A stretch of 64,000 nucleotides of DNA, from positions 2,666,001 to 2,730,000 of the forward strand of contig NZ_OX419519.1 of the NCBI RefSeq assembly GCF_948472415.1. The letters run 5' to 3'. The translations under genes were made by a program, and so were the position numbers. The stretch's first letter is position 1. Every line of letters starts with the position of its first letter. Source of the stretch: Kitasatospora fiedleri. GTDB lineage: Bacteria > Actinomycetota > Actinomycetes > Streptomycetales > Streptomycetaceae. The notes beneath the pieces were generated by a model. That model had not been told where the DNA came from, did no database searches, and was given only the letters and a program-made list of their open reading frames with translations. Below, in pieces: positions 19,601 through 29,186 of the stretch.

Positions 19601-20917
19601 ATGCGCACCACCTCCCGCCCCCGCAGAGCAGCCGTCGCCGCCACCGCCGTGCTCGCCGCGTCCACCCTGCTGCTCACGGCCTGCTCGTCGAGCTCGGACA
19701 AGGGCGGCTCCACCGACGCCAACGGGAAGATCACCCTCAACGTCGGCGACTTCGGCACCTTCGGCTACGTGGAGGCCGGCCTGTACGACGAGTACATGGC
19801 CGCGCACCCGAACATCACCATCAAGTACGACACGGTCCAGGACGGCCAGAAGTACTGGGACGCGCTGACCACCCACCTGGCCTCGGGCAGCGGCCTGGCC
19901 GACATCCAGGCGGTCGAGGTCGGCTACATCGCGCAGGCCACCAACACGCTGGGCGACAAGTTCGTCGACCTCGGCAAGGCCGAGGGCGTCAACCCGGCCA
20001 ACTGGCTGGACTGGAAGTCGAAGCAGGCCACCACCGCGTCCGGCTCGCTGATCGGCCTGGGCACCGACATCGGCCCGATGGCGATCTGCTACCGCACCGA
20101 CCTGTTCCAGCAGGCCGGCCTGCCGACCGACCGCGCGGAGGTCGCGAAGCTGTGGGCGGGCGACTGGTCCAAGTTCGTCGAGGCGGGCAAGACGTACCAG
20201 GCCAAGGCCCCGGCCGGCACCTTCTTCACCGACTCCGCCTCGGGCCTGTTCAACGCCGCGCTGTCGGCCCAGCCCGAGCAGTACTCGGACGCCTCCGGCA
20301 AGCTCGTCTACAAGACCAGCGCCGGCGTGAAGACCGCCTGGGACCTCGCGGTCGCCGCCTCGCAGGCGAAGATCAGCGCCGGTCTGCGCCAGTTCCAGGA
20401 CCCGTGGAACGCCGCGTTCGCCAACGCCAAGTTCGCCACCGTGGTCTGCCCGTCCTGGATGACCGGCATCATCAGCAAGTACTCCGGCGACTCCGGCAAG
20501 GGCAAGTGGGACGTCGCCGCCCCGCCGGTCGCCTCCAACTGGGGCGGCGCGTTCCTGACCGTCCCGAAGGCCGGCAAGCACACCAAGGAGGCCGCGGCGC
20601 TCGCCGCCTGGCTGACCGCGCCGGAGCAGCAGGCCAAGGTCTTCACCAAGGTCGGCAACCTGCCCTCGACCGTCGGCGGCCTGCAGCAGCCCGCCGTCCA
20701 GGGCGCCAAGCAGGAGTACTTCAACAACGCGCCGACCGGCCAGATCTTCGCCGCCGCCGCGCAGTCCATCAAGCCGGCGCCGATCGGCGAGCAGGACGGC
20801 AACGTGAAGACGATCATCACCGACAACGGCGTCCTCGACATCGAGGAGCACGGCACCGACCCGGCCAAGGCCTGGGCGAACGTGTCCAAGCTGATCGACG
20901 ACAAGACCAGCAACTGA
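19601..20917 (+). CDS. cebE: CebE, cellobiose/cellotriose-binding lipoprotein
   Basis: Extracellular solute-binding protein of the ABC importer for cello-oligosaccharides. 438 residues. The lipoprotein signal is clear: RPRR, hydrophobic core, lipobox LLTAC with Cys28 as the lipid site, then a Ser/Gly linker. The body is a family-1 sugar-binding protein (GKITLNVGDFGTFGYVEAGL ... GTDIGPMAICYRTDLFQQAG). ATG 19601 has aaagga eleven bases before it. The gene heads cebE-cebF-cebG; the ATPase is missing from the operon, as usual in Streptomyces where the shared MsiK serves it (known of the system, not seen here). Repressed by CebR through the box at 19408-19425. Confidence 0.95.
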   Translation: MRTTSRPRRAAVAATAVLAASTLLLTACSSSSDKGGSTDANGKITLNVGDFGTFGYVEAGLYDEYMAAHPNITIKYDTVQDGQKYWDALTTHLASGSGLADIQAVEVGYIAQATNTLGDKFVDLGKAEGVNPANWLDWKSKQATTASGSLIGLGTDIGPMAICYRTDLFQQAGLPTDRAEVAKLWAGDWSKFVEAGKTYQAKAPAGTFFTDSASGLFNAALSAQPEQYSDASGKLVYKTSAGVKTAWDLAVAASQAKISAGLRQFQDPWNAAFANAKFATVVCPSWMTGIISKYSGDSGKGKWDVAAPPVASNWGGAFLTVPKAGKHTKEAAALAAWLTAPEQQAKVFTKVGNLPSTVGGLQQPAVQGAKQEYFNNAPTGQIFAAAAQSIKPAPIGEQDGNVKTIITDNGVLDIEEHGTDPAKAWANVSKLIDDKTSN

Positions 20918-21026
20918 TCCGGGCCGGCCGCGCGCCGGTAGCCGGTCCCTACTGCCCGGCCGGGTCCGCCCACCCGGCCGGGCGCCGTTCCGCCGCCCCT
21001 CGCCACCTCCGGGAAGGAAACCCCAA

Positions 21027-21983
21027 GTGGCCACCCACGTCCGCGCCGAGGCCCCGCCCGCGCGCCCCGCCTGGCGCTCCCGCCTGTACCGGTTCGACCT
21101 GAAGGCCTCCCCGTACGCCTTCATCGCCCCGTTCTTCCTCTGCTTCGCCGCCTTCGGCCTCTTCCCGCTGATCTGGACGGGCTGGCTGTCGCTGCACTAC
21201 GTCGACCTGCTCAAGCCGGACGTGATGGAGTGGCGGGGCTTCGGCAACTACACCCGCCTGTGGTCGAACGACCAGTTCTGGACGGCGCTGCGCAACACCT
21301 TCACCATCGGCGTCATCTCGACCGTCCCGCAGCTGCTGACGGCGCTCGGGCTGGCCCACCTGCTCAACTACCGGATGCGCGGCCGGGGCTTCTTCCGGGT
21401 CGCGATCCTCGCCCCGTACGCCACCTCGATCGCCGCCGCGACCCTGGTGTTCGTCCAGCTGTTCAACCCGGACTACGGGTTCGTCAACTGGATGCTGGGC
21501 GCGGTCGGGCTCCACCCGAACTGGTACTCCGAGACCTGGCCCTCGCAGATCGCCATCTCCACCATCGTCACCTGGCGCTGGACCGGCTACAACGCGCTGA
21601 TCTACCTGGCCGCGATGCAGGCGGTGCCGAAGGACCTGTACGAGGCGGCCAGCCTGGACGGGGCCAACCGCTGGCAGCAGTTCACCCGGATCACCGTCCC
21701 CTCGATCCGCCCGACGATCATGTTCACCATCATCGTCTCCACCATCGGCGCCACCCAGCTGTTCGGCGAGCCGATGCTGTTCGGCGGCGGCGTCGGCGTG
21801 TCCGGCGGCTCCGCGCACCAGTTCCAGACGCTCAGCCTCTACCTGTACGAACTGGGCTGGCCGTCGCGCCAGCTGGGCCGCGCCTCGGCGGTGGCCTGGA
21901 CGATGCTGCTGCTCCTGCTGCTGCTCGGCCTGGCGCAGTACCTGATCACCCGTTACCGCAAGCGCCACGAGCTGGGAGGCTGA
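21027..21983 (+). CDS. cebF: CebF, ABC permease subunit for cello-oligosaccharides
   Basis: 318 residues with six membrane helices, the first in ASPYAFIAPFFLCFAAFGLF, and the EAA loop EAASLDGANRWQQFTRIT that docks the ATPase. It resembles MalF-type permeases of the carbohydrate uptake transporter-1 group. GTG 21027 is preceded by ggaagga. The 109-base gap after cebE holds no obvious terminator, so the operon continues. Its stop is one base from the cebG start. Confidence 0.94.
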   Translation: MATHVRAEAPPARPAWRSRLYRFDLKASPYAFIAPFFLCFAAFGLFPLIWTGWLSLHYVDLLKPDVMEWRGFGNYTRLWSNDQFWTALRNTFTIGVISTVPQLLTALGLAHLLNYRMRGRGFFRVAILAPYATSIAAATLVFVQLFNPDYGFVNWMLGAVGLHPNWYSETWPSQIAISTIVTWRWTGYNALIYLAAMQAVPKDLYEAASLDGANRWQQFTRITVPSIRPTIMFTIIVSTIGATQLFGEPMLFGGGVGVSGGSAHQFQTLSLYLYELGWPSRQLGRASAVAWTMLLLLLLLGLAQYLITRYRKRHELGG

Positions 21984-21984
21984 C

Positions 21985-22899
21985 ATGGCCGCCACCCTGT
22001 CCACCCCTTCCGCCCGCGGGGCGGTGCCCGCCGAGCAGGACCGCCCGCGCGGCCTGTTCCGCCGCGGGGCGGGCGACCACGACAAGGCGGGCCCGGTCGC
22101 CTACCTGCTGCTCGGGATCGCCGCCCTGGTCTCGCTGTTCCCGCTCTACTGGACCTTCGTCGCGGCCTCCAGCACCGGCGAGCGGGTCGCCCAGTCGCCG
22201 CCGCCGATGGTGCCCGGCGGCGAGCTGTGGACGAACATCACCACCGCCTGGGACCAGGCGGACATGGGCACCGCGCTGCTGAACTCCACCGTCGTGGCGG
22301 GCTGCGTGTCGCTGTCCACGGTGCTGTTCTCCACGCTGGCCGGCTTCGCCTTCGCCAAGCTGCGCTTCCGGGGCCGCAACGCGCTGCTGACCCTGGTGGT
22401 CGCCACCATGACCATCCCGCCGCAGCTCAGCGTCATCCCGCTGTACCGGATCGTCACGAAGCTGGACTGGGGCAACCACCTGCAGTCGGTGATCCTGCCC
22501 TCGCTGGTGGCCGCGTTCGGCGTGTTCTTCATGCGCCAGTTCCTGACCGAGGCGCTGCCGTTCGAGCTGATCGAGGCGGCCCGGGTGGACGGCGCGAACA
22601 GCCTGCGGATCATCTGGCACGTGGTGTTCCCGATCGCCCGGCCCGCGATGGCGGTGCTCGGCATGCTGGTGTTCGTGCAGTCCTGGAACGACTTCTTCTG
22701 GCCGTTCGTGGTGCTCACCCAGCAGAACCCGACCGTGCAGGTCGCGCTCTCCGCGATCGGCGGCGGCTCCGGCCACGACATCAACCAGGCCGTGATCATG
22801 ACCGGTGCGCTCGTCGGCACCCTGCCGCTGCTGTTGATCTTCGCCGTTCTGGGGAAGCACATCGTGGGCGGCATCACCTCCGGCGCCGTCAAGAGCTGA
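21985..22899 (+). CDS. cebG: CebG, ABC permease subunit for cello-oligosaccharides
   Basis: 304 residues, MalG-type partner of CebF. Six helices (first in [20 protein letters not shown]) and the EAA motif [20 protein letters not shown]. Translation starts at ATG 21985, one base after the cebF stop, indicating coupling. The first 35 residues are cytoplasmic and charged. It ends 59 bases before bglC. Confidence 0.95.
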   Translation: MAATLSTPSARGAVPAEQDRPRGLFRRGAGDHDKAGPVAYLLLGIAALVSLFPLYWTFVAASSTGERVAQSPPPMVPGGELWTNITTAWDQADMGTALLNSTVVAGCVSLSTVLFSTLAGFAFAKLRFRGRNALLTLVVATMTIPPQLSVIPLYRIVTKLDWGNHLQSVILPSLVAAFGVFFMRQFLTEALPFELIEAARVDGANSLRIIWHVVFPIARPAMAVLGMLVFVQSWNDFFWPFVVLTQQNPTVQVALSAIGGGSGHDINQAVIMTGALVGTLPLLLIFAVLGKHIVGGITSGAVKS

Positions 22900-22943
22900 C
22901 CCGCCGGAAGACCGGATACACCGCCCTGTCCACCCTCGAACCA

Positions 22944-22957
22944 TGGGAGCGCTCCCG
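22944..22957 (+). promoter_or_regulatory. CebR operator overlapping the bglC ribosome site
   Basis: tgggagcgctcccg matches the CebR box at 13 of 14 positions. Its gggag is also the only Shine-Dalgarno for bglC, whose ATG (22959) follows directly. A repressor bound here would act as a roadblock inside the operon rather than at its promoter, giving bglC separate control. Confidence 0.88.
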
Positions 22958-22958
22958 T

Positions 22959-24415
22959 ATGACCATGACCGATCGGCCCACAGCCGCCCACACCTCCGTG
23001 GCGGCCCCCCGGGTGGCCTTCCCGCCCGGCTTCGCCTGGGGCGCCGCCACCGCCGCCTACCAGATCGAGGGCGCCGCCGCCGAGGACGGCCGCACCCCCT
23101 CCATCTGGGACGCCTTCGCCAGGACCCCCGGCAAGGTGCTGAACGGCGACACCGGCGACGTCGCGGTGGACCACTACCACCGCTTCCGCGAGGACGTCCG
23201 CCTGATGGCCGACCTCGGCCTCACCTCGTACCGCTTCTCGCTCTCCTGGCCGCGGATCCAGCCGACCGGCCGCGGCCCGGCCGTCGAGCGCGGCCTCGAC
23301 TTCTACCGGGCCCTGGTCGACACCCTGCTCGACCACGGCATCTCCCCGGTCGCCACGCTCTACCACTGGGACCTCCCGCAGGACCTGGAGGAGGCCGGCG
23401 GCTGGCCGGTCCGGGAGACCGCCCACCGCTTCGCCGAGTACGCGGCGCTGGCCGCCGGCGCGCTCGGCGACCGCGTCCCGGTCTGGACCACCCTCAACGA
23501 GCCCTGGTGCAGCGCCTTCCTCGGCTACGGCTCCGGCGTCCACGCCCCCGGCCGCACCAACCCGGCGGACGCGCTCAAGGCCGCCCACCACCTCAACCTC
23601 GGCCACGGCCTGGCCGTCGGCGCGCTGCGCGAGGTGCTGCCCGCCTCGGCGAAGGTCTCGGTCTCGCTCAACCTGCACCTGGTCCGCCCGCTCACCGACA
23701 CCCCGGAGGACCGCGAGGCGGCCCGCCGGATCGAGGCGGTCGGCAACCGGGTCTGGACCGGCCCGATGTTCAAGGGCGGCTACCCCGAGGACCTCAAGGC
23801 CGACACCGCCCACCTGGTCGACTGGGACGAGCTGGTGCGCCCCGGCGACGAGGCGGAGATCGGCCGTCCGATCGACCTGCTCTGCCTCAACTACTACAAC
23901 CCGACCGTCGTCTCGGCCCGCGCGCCGAGGCCGCGGGGAGCGCCGAGGCCGCCCGCAACGACGGCCACGGCGACAGCGAGTTCAGCTGCTGGCCGGGCTC
24001 CGAGGACGTGGTCTTCCACCTCGCCAACGACGACGTCACCGCGATGGGCTGGCCGATCGACGCCTCCGGCCTGACCGACTCGCTGGTCGGCATGCACCGC
24101 GACTTCGGCCTGCCGCTGATGGTCACCGAGAACGGCGCCGCCTTCGACGACGCGGTCGGCCCGGACGGCGAGGTCCACGACCCGGAGCGGGTCCGCTACG
24201 TCGAACTGCACCTGGCGGCCGTGGCCGAGGCGATCGCGGCGGGCGCCGACGTCCGGGGCTACTACCTCTGGTCGCTCCTGGACAACTTCGAATGGGCGTA
24301 CGGCTACAGCAAGCGCTTCGGCATCGTCCACGTCGACTACGAGACCCAGCGGCGCACCCCCAAGACCAGCGCCCGCTGGTACGCGGAGGTGATCCGGCGC
24401 GGGGGGCTCGCCTGA
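22959..24415 (+). pseudogene. bglC: Beta-glucosidase BglC, GH1 (apparent frameshift)
   Basis: Intracellular family-1 glycosidase that cuts imported cellobiose to glucose. [20 protein letters not shown] begins the barrel, WTTLNEPW carries the acid/base Glu, and VTENGAAF the nucleophile Glu. The first 320 residues are in one frame and end inside NPTVVSA; the remainder ([19 protein letters not shown] to the end) is in another. Adding one base in or beside the cgcgcg run at 23919-23924 joins them into a standard 485-residue enzyme. As written, the nucleophile and sugar-binding end are lost and the frame would end at 24074 after unrelated Arg/Thr/Pro-rich sequence. The strong conservation beyond the break favours a sequencing error. 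Starts ATG 22959 or ATG 22965. Confidence 0.88.
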
Positions 24416-24446
24416 ACTCCCGCACGCCCGCCCGGTGTGACGGGGT

Positions 24447-25368
24447 GTGAGCGACGGGCGTGACCGCGGGGAGTCCCGCTCGTTCTCCCCTGGTGTGCGG
24501 ACCAACCACGCGAAGCGACCGCGACGTTCGGACACCACCCGGCAGCGGTGGGGACGGCCCGGGGCACTGGCGGCGGGCGGCATGCTCGCCGCCCAGGTGC
24601 TGGGCCTCGGCCTCGGGGCGGCCGACGCCCGCGCCGCCGACACCGGGCACCCGCCGCACCACCCCGGCCGCGCCCTCGGCACCGCCGTCCGCCCCGGCTC
24701 GGACGATGGCGGACCGCTCGACGGGCCGGTCGACGAGGCGGTCGGTGCCGCCGGTACGGTCGGTGCCGTCGGCGCGGCCGGTGCCGTGGACGCCCTCGAC
24801 CCGGTCGGCACCGCGAGCGGCGCGGGCGGTACGCTCCCCCTCGGCGCGGTCGGCGCCCGGCCGGTCCAGGGCCTCGGCGACACCCTCGGCCACCACCTCG
24901 GCACCGGCGAACTCCCGCTCCCCGGCCACCACGCCGACGCCTTCTCGCTCGCCGCCGGCCTGCTCTCCGGCGTCCCCCGCAGCCCCGCCCCGAGAACGGC
25001 CCCCGCGCCTCCCGCTCCGGCCCCGCGAACGGCCGCGACCCCGACGGGAGCACCGCCCCCGACGCCCCCGCGCCCACCGTCCCGGCCCAGCGCACCTCCG
25101 CCGACACCCCCGCCACCACCACCGCCGCGGCCCCGGCCACCGCCGCCCCCACCGAGCCCCGCACCCCGGCCCCCCGCCCCGCCCCGCCGCTCGGCACCCC
25201 GGCCCCGCACCCGCGCCCCCCACCCCCGACCGCGTCGCCCTCACCGCCGCCCCCACCCGCCCCGCCGGCGAGGGCACCGTCGCCGTCCTCCTCCCCATCG
25301 CGGCCGGCCTGCTGCTCACCGCCGCCGCCATGTACAAGCACCGCGGCCTCCCGGGCGGCGGCCACTGA
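24447..25368 (+). pseudogene. Secreted low-complexity protein with C-terminal membrane anchor (two apparent frameshifts)
   Basis: The parts make sense only when read in three successive frames. Frame one has an Arg-rich start and signal-like segment PGALAAGGMLAAQVLGLGL, then GADARAADTGHPPHH and Val/Gly/Ala-rich sequence to LLSGVP. Frame two, after one missing base in the c-runs at 24974-24991, gives a typical Thr/Ala/Pro wall-spanning linker (TSADTPATTTAAAPATAAPT). Frame three, after another at 25216-25227, gives DRVALTAAPTRPAGEGTV, a single helix LLPIAAGLLLTAAAMY and a short basic tail, stopping at 25366-25368. Repair gives about 307 residues. Many streptomycetes carry proteins of this plan of unknown function. 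GTG 24447 is the assumed start. Confidence 0.55.
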
Positions 25369-25910
25369 ACCCGGACGCCCACCCCGGCCCCTGGACCGTC
25401 GCCGACCTGCTCGCCCGGCCCGAGGACACCCGCCACCGCGTCGAACTCCTGGGCGGCTGCCTGCTGCTGAGCCCCCGCGAATCCGTCCCCCACCAGCGGG
25501 CCGCCGGCCGCCTCGCCGCCCTGCTGAGCGCCGCCGCGCCCGCCCGGTTCGAGGTGCTGACGGCCGTCAACGTGCTCGTCCCCGACGGCCTGTTGATCCC
25601 CGACCTGGTGATCGCCGACGCGGCCGCCGCCGGGGCGGGGGCCACCCTGCCCGCCGACGACGTGGTGGTCGCCGTCGAGATCGCCTCGCCGTCCACCAGG
25701 GTCATCGACCGCCGCACCGAGCCCGGCCTGTACGCCGCCGCCGGCATCCCGCACTACTGGCGGCTCGACCTCGACCCGCTGCCCGGCCTCCACCTCGGCC
25801 GGCTCGACCGGGACGGCGGCTACCTCGACCGCACCGTCCGGCCCGGCGAATCCACCGCCCTCACCGACCCGTTCCCGCTCGACCTCGATCCGGCCGCGCT
25901 GCGCCGCTGA
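25365..25910 (+). CDS. Uma2-type (DUF820) PD-(D/E)XK superfamily protein
   Basis: The family signature is plain: PWTVADLLARPEDTRHRVEL, then LIPDLVIAD, VVVAVEIASPSTRVIDRRTE and YAAAGIPHYWRLDLDP. The Asp of IPDL and the Glu of VEIASPST fit the restriction-endonuclease-like active site. Uma2 proteins are abundant in streptomycetes and their role is unsettled. No good start codon is present: the conserved region begins right at the stop of the preceding gene in a different frame. The start given is the first codon (CTG) of the overlap, so the true start may be hidden by another missing base. About 180 residues. Confidence 0.75.
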   Translation: MNPDAHPGPWTVADLLARPEDTRHRVELLGGCLLLSPRESVPHQRAAGRLAALLSAAAPARFEVLTAVNVLVPDGLLIPDLVIADAAAAGAGATLPADDVVVAVEIASPSTRVIDRRTEPGLYAAAGIPHYWRLDLDPLPGLHLGRLDRDGGYLDRTVRPGESTALTDPFPLDLDPAALRR

Positions 25911-25930
25911 CCGCTGACCGGCGGGGGCCG

Positions 25931-26809
25931 TCAGTCGAAGGCCCTCGGCGGCGGGGCCGGGGACGGGACGGCGGTGCCGTCGGTGGCCGGGGCGGTGCCG
26001 GCCGTGAAGTCGGTGAGGTCGCGGCCGTGCAGCAGGCGGGCCTGGGCGGGGTCGGTGGCCAGGCGGCGGGTGAGTTCGGCGAGCGGGAGGGGGGTGTGGG
26101 CGGCCAGCAGGACGAGGTTGCCGAAGCGCTTGCCGCGCAGGACGGCGGGGTCGGCGATCAGGCAGAGTTCGGGGAAGACGGCCGCCAGGGTGGCGGCCTG
26201 GGCGCGGGCGAAGGCGAGCGGGCCGCCGTCGGTGATGTTGGCGGCGTAGTGGCCGCCGCCGGTGAGGGCGCGGGCGGCGTGGCGGGCGAACTCGACGGTG
26301 GCGCAGTGCGCGGGGACCCGGGCGCCGGCGAAGACGTCGGCGATGACCAGGTCGGTGGAGTCGTCGGGGGTGCGTTCCAGGACGGCGCGGGCGTCGCCGC
26401 CGCGGACCTTGATCTGCCAGCCCCGGTCGAGCGGCAGTTCGGCGCGGACCAGCTCGGTGAGCCCGGTGTCGATCTCGGCGACCTGCTGGCGGGAGCGCGG
26501 CCGGGTGGCGGCGGTGTAGCGGGCCAGGGTGAGCGCGCCGCCGCCGAGGTGCAGGGCGGTGAGCGGCTGCCGGGCGGGGGCGGCCAGGTCGATCAGGTGG
26601 CCGATCCGGCGCTGGTAGGCGAAGCCGAGGTGGCCGGGGTCGGCGAGGTCGACCAGGGACTGCGGCGCGCCGTCGAGGAGCAGCTGCCAGGCGTGCGGCC
26701 GGTCGCGGTCGGGGCGGAGCTCGGCGGTGCCGGAGGCGACGGCCGCGGTGAGCGGGCCCTGGCTGTGCGCGCGGCCGGGGACGGCGGGGGTGGTGCGTGG
26801 ACGGCCCAT
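25931..26809 (-). CDS. Spermidine-synthase-like methyltransferase-fold protein
   Basis: 292 residues with a Rossmann-type aminopropyl/methyl-transferase core: PLTALHLGGGALTLARYTAA (nucleotide-binding glycine loop), VAEIDTGLTELVR (acidic residue after strand 2), KVRGGDARAVLERTPDDSTD and LVIADVFAGARVP. Such proteins are annotated as spermidine synthase-like or fused-MFS/spermidine-synthase, but the polyamine-binding residues are not evident, so the substrate is unknown. ATG 26809 (MGRPRTTPAVPG) is preferred; the frame is open further upstream but with low-complexity sequence. Convergent with the Uma2 gene, 20 bases apart. Confidence 0.82.
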   Translation of the reverse strand: MGRPRTTPAVPGRAHSQGPLTAAVASGTAELRPDRDRPHAWQLLLDGAPQSLVDLADPGHLGFAYQRRIGHLIDLAAPARQPLTALHLGGGALTLARYTAATRPRSRQQVAEIDTGLTELVRAELPLDRGWQIKVRGGDARAVLERTPDDSTDLVIADVFAGARVPAHCATVEFARHAARALTGGGHYAANITDGGPLAFARAQAATLAAVFPELCLIADPAVLRGKRFGNLVLLAAHTPLPLAELTRRLATDPAQARLLHGRDLTDFTAGTAPATDGTAVPSPAPPPRAFD

Positions 26810-27035
26810 GGCCCCATTATCCGGTGCCCGCCCCGGAGCGGCCGCCGGTCGGGGTCGCGCGCCGTCGCACCGCGGGCAGGGCGGCGGAGGGCCCACCGGC
26901 GAGGGGGTGCGACGGTGGGTGACGGGCGCTGCCCGCTGCGGGGTCGGGCGTTCCGCCCGCTGAGACGACGGTTGCATGCCAACTGCCGTTTCGGGCAGGT
27001 TCTCTGATGAGGCGTCAGGCAGCGCCCGGACGCGC

Positions 27036-27467
27036 TCAGAGCGGGCCGAGACCGCCCGCGGTGAGGGTGGTGGCGGCTTCGCAGAGCGCGGAGCGCAGCA
27101 CCCAGGCGTCGGTGGGGCGCGGGTACGGCTGGGAGCCGGAGGGCGGGATGATCCAGCGCGGGTCGGTGGGCGGGAGCAGCTCGGCCCCCGGGGTACAGGC
27201 GGAGCCGGACAGGTGCCAGCGCAGCGCGGTGCCGGCCGGGACCAGGAAGGCGATCGCGCTGCCGGAGGCGGTCTGCTGGACGGCCCCGCAGGCGCGCCGC
27301 AGCCGGAGGATGTCGACCGCCTCCAGGCCGTGCCGGACCTGGACGGTGACGGTGTCGTACTGGACGACGCGGGCGGCCGAGCTCACGGGCGCGGGGGCCG
27401 GCGGCGCGGGGCTCGGCGGCGCGGCGGGGACGGCCGGCCGTCGGTACTGGGGAACTCCGGTGGCCAT
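27036..27467 (-). CDS. Small conserved protein, divergent partner of the HTH-TPR regulator
   Basis: 143 residues, no recognised domain. After a Pro/Ala-rich N-terminus (about 30 residues) comes a compact region: VVQYDTVTVQVRHGLEAVDI, LRRACGAVQQTASGSAIAFL, VPAGTALRWHL, DPRWIIPPSG. I have an impression of similar streptomycete proteins encoded beside regulators but cannot name a family. ATG 27467 has an excellent ribosome site (aggagg, seven bases upstream). It diverges from the regulator gene across a 336-base AT-richer gap, which suggests joint control. Confidence 0.8.
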   Translation of the reverse strand: MATGVPQYRRPAVPAAPPSPAPPAPAPVSSAARVVQYDTVTVQVRHGLEAVDILRLRRACGAVQQTASGSAIAFLVPAGTALRWHLSGSACTPGAELLPPTDPRWIIPPSGSQPYPRPTDAWVLRSALCEAATTLTAGGLGPL

Positions 27468-27803
27468 GGGGGACCTCCTGTCGCCTCGGGTCGCGCGGAA
27501 ACCGGATGGTGCTCCGCCACCCGGTCGTGCGACGGGGGCCCGGTGCGGGAGGGGGCCCGCACCGCCGGTGTCCATGTACCAGGACAACGCGGGACCGGGC
27601 GTCCAGGCCACGGCCTCCGATACAGCAAGCCATGGCATTTCATGGCACAACGCGGCAACTAGGTCCGTATTGTCCGCAATTGACCCACCTACTCCTCGCA
27701 ACTCGCCGTGTTCGCGCGGTGACTGCCGGTACTGTCGTGGCGACGCGGCGGCCCTCCCCCCAGGGGCCGGCGCGACCACCCCGGCACGACCTCGGAGTGC
27801 AGC
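27468..27803. promoter_or_regulatory. Divergent promoter region between the small protein and the HTH-TPR regulator
   Basis: 336 bases with no gene. The middle (27600-27720) is clearly AT-richer than its surroundings. It contains the near-direct repeat catggcatttcatggca (27631-27647), a gtattgtccgcaattgac segment and a TTGACC hexamer (27680-27685). These could be promoter elements and a regulator site; nothing identifies the binding protein. Confidence 0.5.
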
Positions 27804-29186
27804 ATGGCAGCCACGCGAACCGGCGGGCCCCGTCCGGTGCCCGTCCCCAACCAGGCGATGCGCGAGCTGCGCGGCGCCCTCTCGCCGGGGGAGTTCGCCA
27901 CCCTGGTCCGCCGGGCCGCCCGGGAGATCGGCGAGCACGTGTCCTGCGACGCGCGCTACGTCGGACGGGTCGAGTCCGGCGAGATCCGCTGCCCCAACTA
28001 CGCGTACGAGCGGGTGTTCCGGCACTTGTGGCCGGAGAAGTCGCTGGCGGAGCTCGGGTTCGCCCCGCGCACGGCGGTCCGCCGCCGGGCGCCGGCCACC
28101 GAACCGTCCGTCCCGGCGCACCCGCCGGACGCCCCGCTCCGGTCTGACGAGGAGAACGACGACGTGCTTCGCCGTACGTTCCTGAACGGCGGTCCCACCG
28201 CCCTGGCGGCCGTGCTCGGCCTGGACCAGGCCCCGCCCTCCGCCGCCGCCCCGCTGCCCGCGGCCCCGCCCCGGGCGGAGCGCCGCCGGATCGGCGCGGC
28301 CGAGGTGGAGGGCGTCGAGCAGGCGGTCCGCGACATCCGGCTGCTGGACGACGCGCACGGCGCGGACACCCTGTTCGAGCTGGCCGGGCAGTCGCTGCGC
28401 AGCGCCTACGTGCTGCTCAACGACGGCGAGTACAACGCCGCGACCGAGCGCCGGTTGCAGGGCGGGGCGGGCGAACTCGCCATCTCGGTGGGCTGGTTGG
28501 CCCACGACTCGAACCGGCTGACGGACGCCAGGTCGTTCTACTCGGAGGCGCTGGCCACCGCCCGGATGGCCCGCGACCCGCACCTGGAGGCGCACGTGTT
28601 CAGCAACAGCGCCTTCCTGGCCCGGGACGCCGGACGCCCCCGGGAGGCGCTGCGGGCCGCCCAGGCCGGGCAGGCCGCGGCGGACGGGCTGGGCTCGGAC
28701 CGGCTGCTGTCGCTGCTGGCGCTGCGCGAGGCGGGCGGTTGGGCGCTGCTCGGCGACCGGTCGGCCTGCGAGCGGGCGCTGGCCCGGGCGTACGCGCTGT
28801 TCGACCGGGGCGGGCGGCCGGACGACCCGGAGTGGATGTCCTTCTTCGGCGAGGCCGAACTGGCCGGGCAGGAGGCGCAGTGCTGGTCGGCGCTGGGCGA
28901 GTGGGACCGGGCCAGCGTCCGGGCCGAGCGGGCGATCGGCCTCCAGGAGCCGCACTTCGTGCGCAACCGGGTGCTGTACACCGCCGAGTTGGCGCACGAC
29001 CGGCTGGGCCGGGGCGACCTGGCGGGCGCGGCCGAGCACGGCGCGGCGGCGGTGGCGCTGCTCGACCGGGTCCGGTCCGCGCGGGTCCGCGGCATGCTGG
29101 CGCGGACCGCGGACCGGTTGCGCGGCCACGCCGCCGTGCCGGAGGTCCGGGACTTCCTGGACGGCTACGACGCGGCGGCGGCCTGA
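27804..29186 (+). CDS. Transcriptional regulator with N-terminal HTH and TPR-like helical repeats
   Basis: 460 residues. A Cro/CI-like HTH covers residues about 18-75 (LSPGEFATLVRRAAREIG ... RYVGRVESGEIRCPNYAYER). Then comes a Pro/Ala-rich linker with DVLRRTFLNGG, and a long helical part (about 170-455) of TPR-type pairs such as NRLTDARSFYSEALATARM and AGRPREALRAAQAGQAAAD. Proteins of this build are common in streptomycetes and some affect development and antibiotic production. A signal-peptide partner or small-molecule ligand is possible but unseen. ATG 27804. The stop codon forms the start of an 18-bp tandem repeat. Confidence 0.84.
   Translation: MAATRTGGPRPVPVPNQAMRELRGALSPGEFATLVRRAAREIGEHVSCDARYVGRVESGEIRCPNYAYERVFRHLWPEKSLAELGFAPRTAVRRRAPATEPSVPAHPPDAPLRSDEENDDVLRRTFLNGGPTALAAVLGLDQAPPSAAAPLPAAPPRAERRRIGAAEVEGVEQAVRDIRLLDDAHGADTLFELAGQSLRSAYVLLNDGEYNAATERRLQGGAGELAISVGWLAHDSNRLTDARSFYSEALATARMARDPHLEAHVFSNSAFLARDAGRPREALRAAQAGQAAADGLGSDRLLSLLALREAGGWALLGDRSACERALARAYALFDRGGRPDDPEWMSFFGEAELAGQEAQCWSALGEWDRASVRAERAIGLQEPHFVRNRVLYTAELAHDRLGRGDLAGAAEHGAAAVALLDRVRSARVRGMLARTADRLRGHAAVPEVRDFLDGYDAAAA

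Noticed and set aside
17165..20917. A 1250-codon frame open from tRNA-His through to the end of cebE
   Set aside because: It crosses a tRNA, the terminator and the antisense cebR gene; only its end from 19601 is a real protein with lipoprotein signal.
22943..24415. A separate gene in the alternative frame starting just before bglC
   Set aside because: Its first 320 codons are a shadow of bglC; only the last part is real and belongs to bglC after the frameshift.
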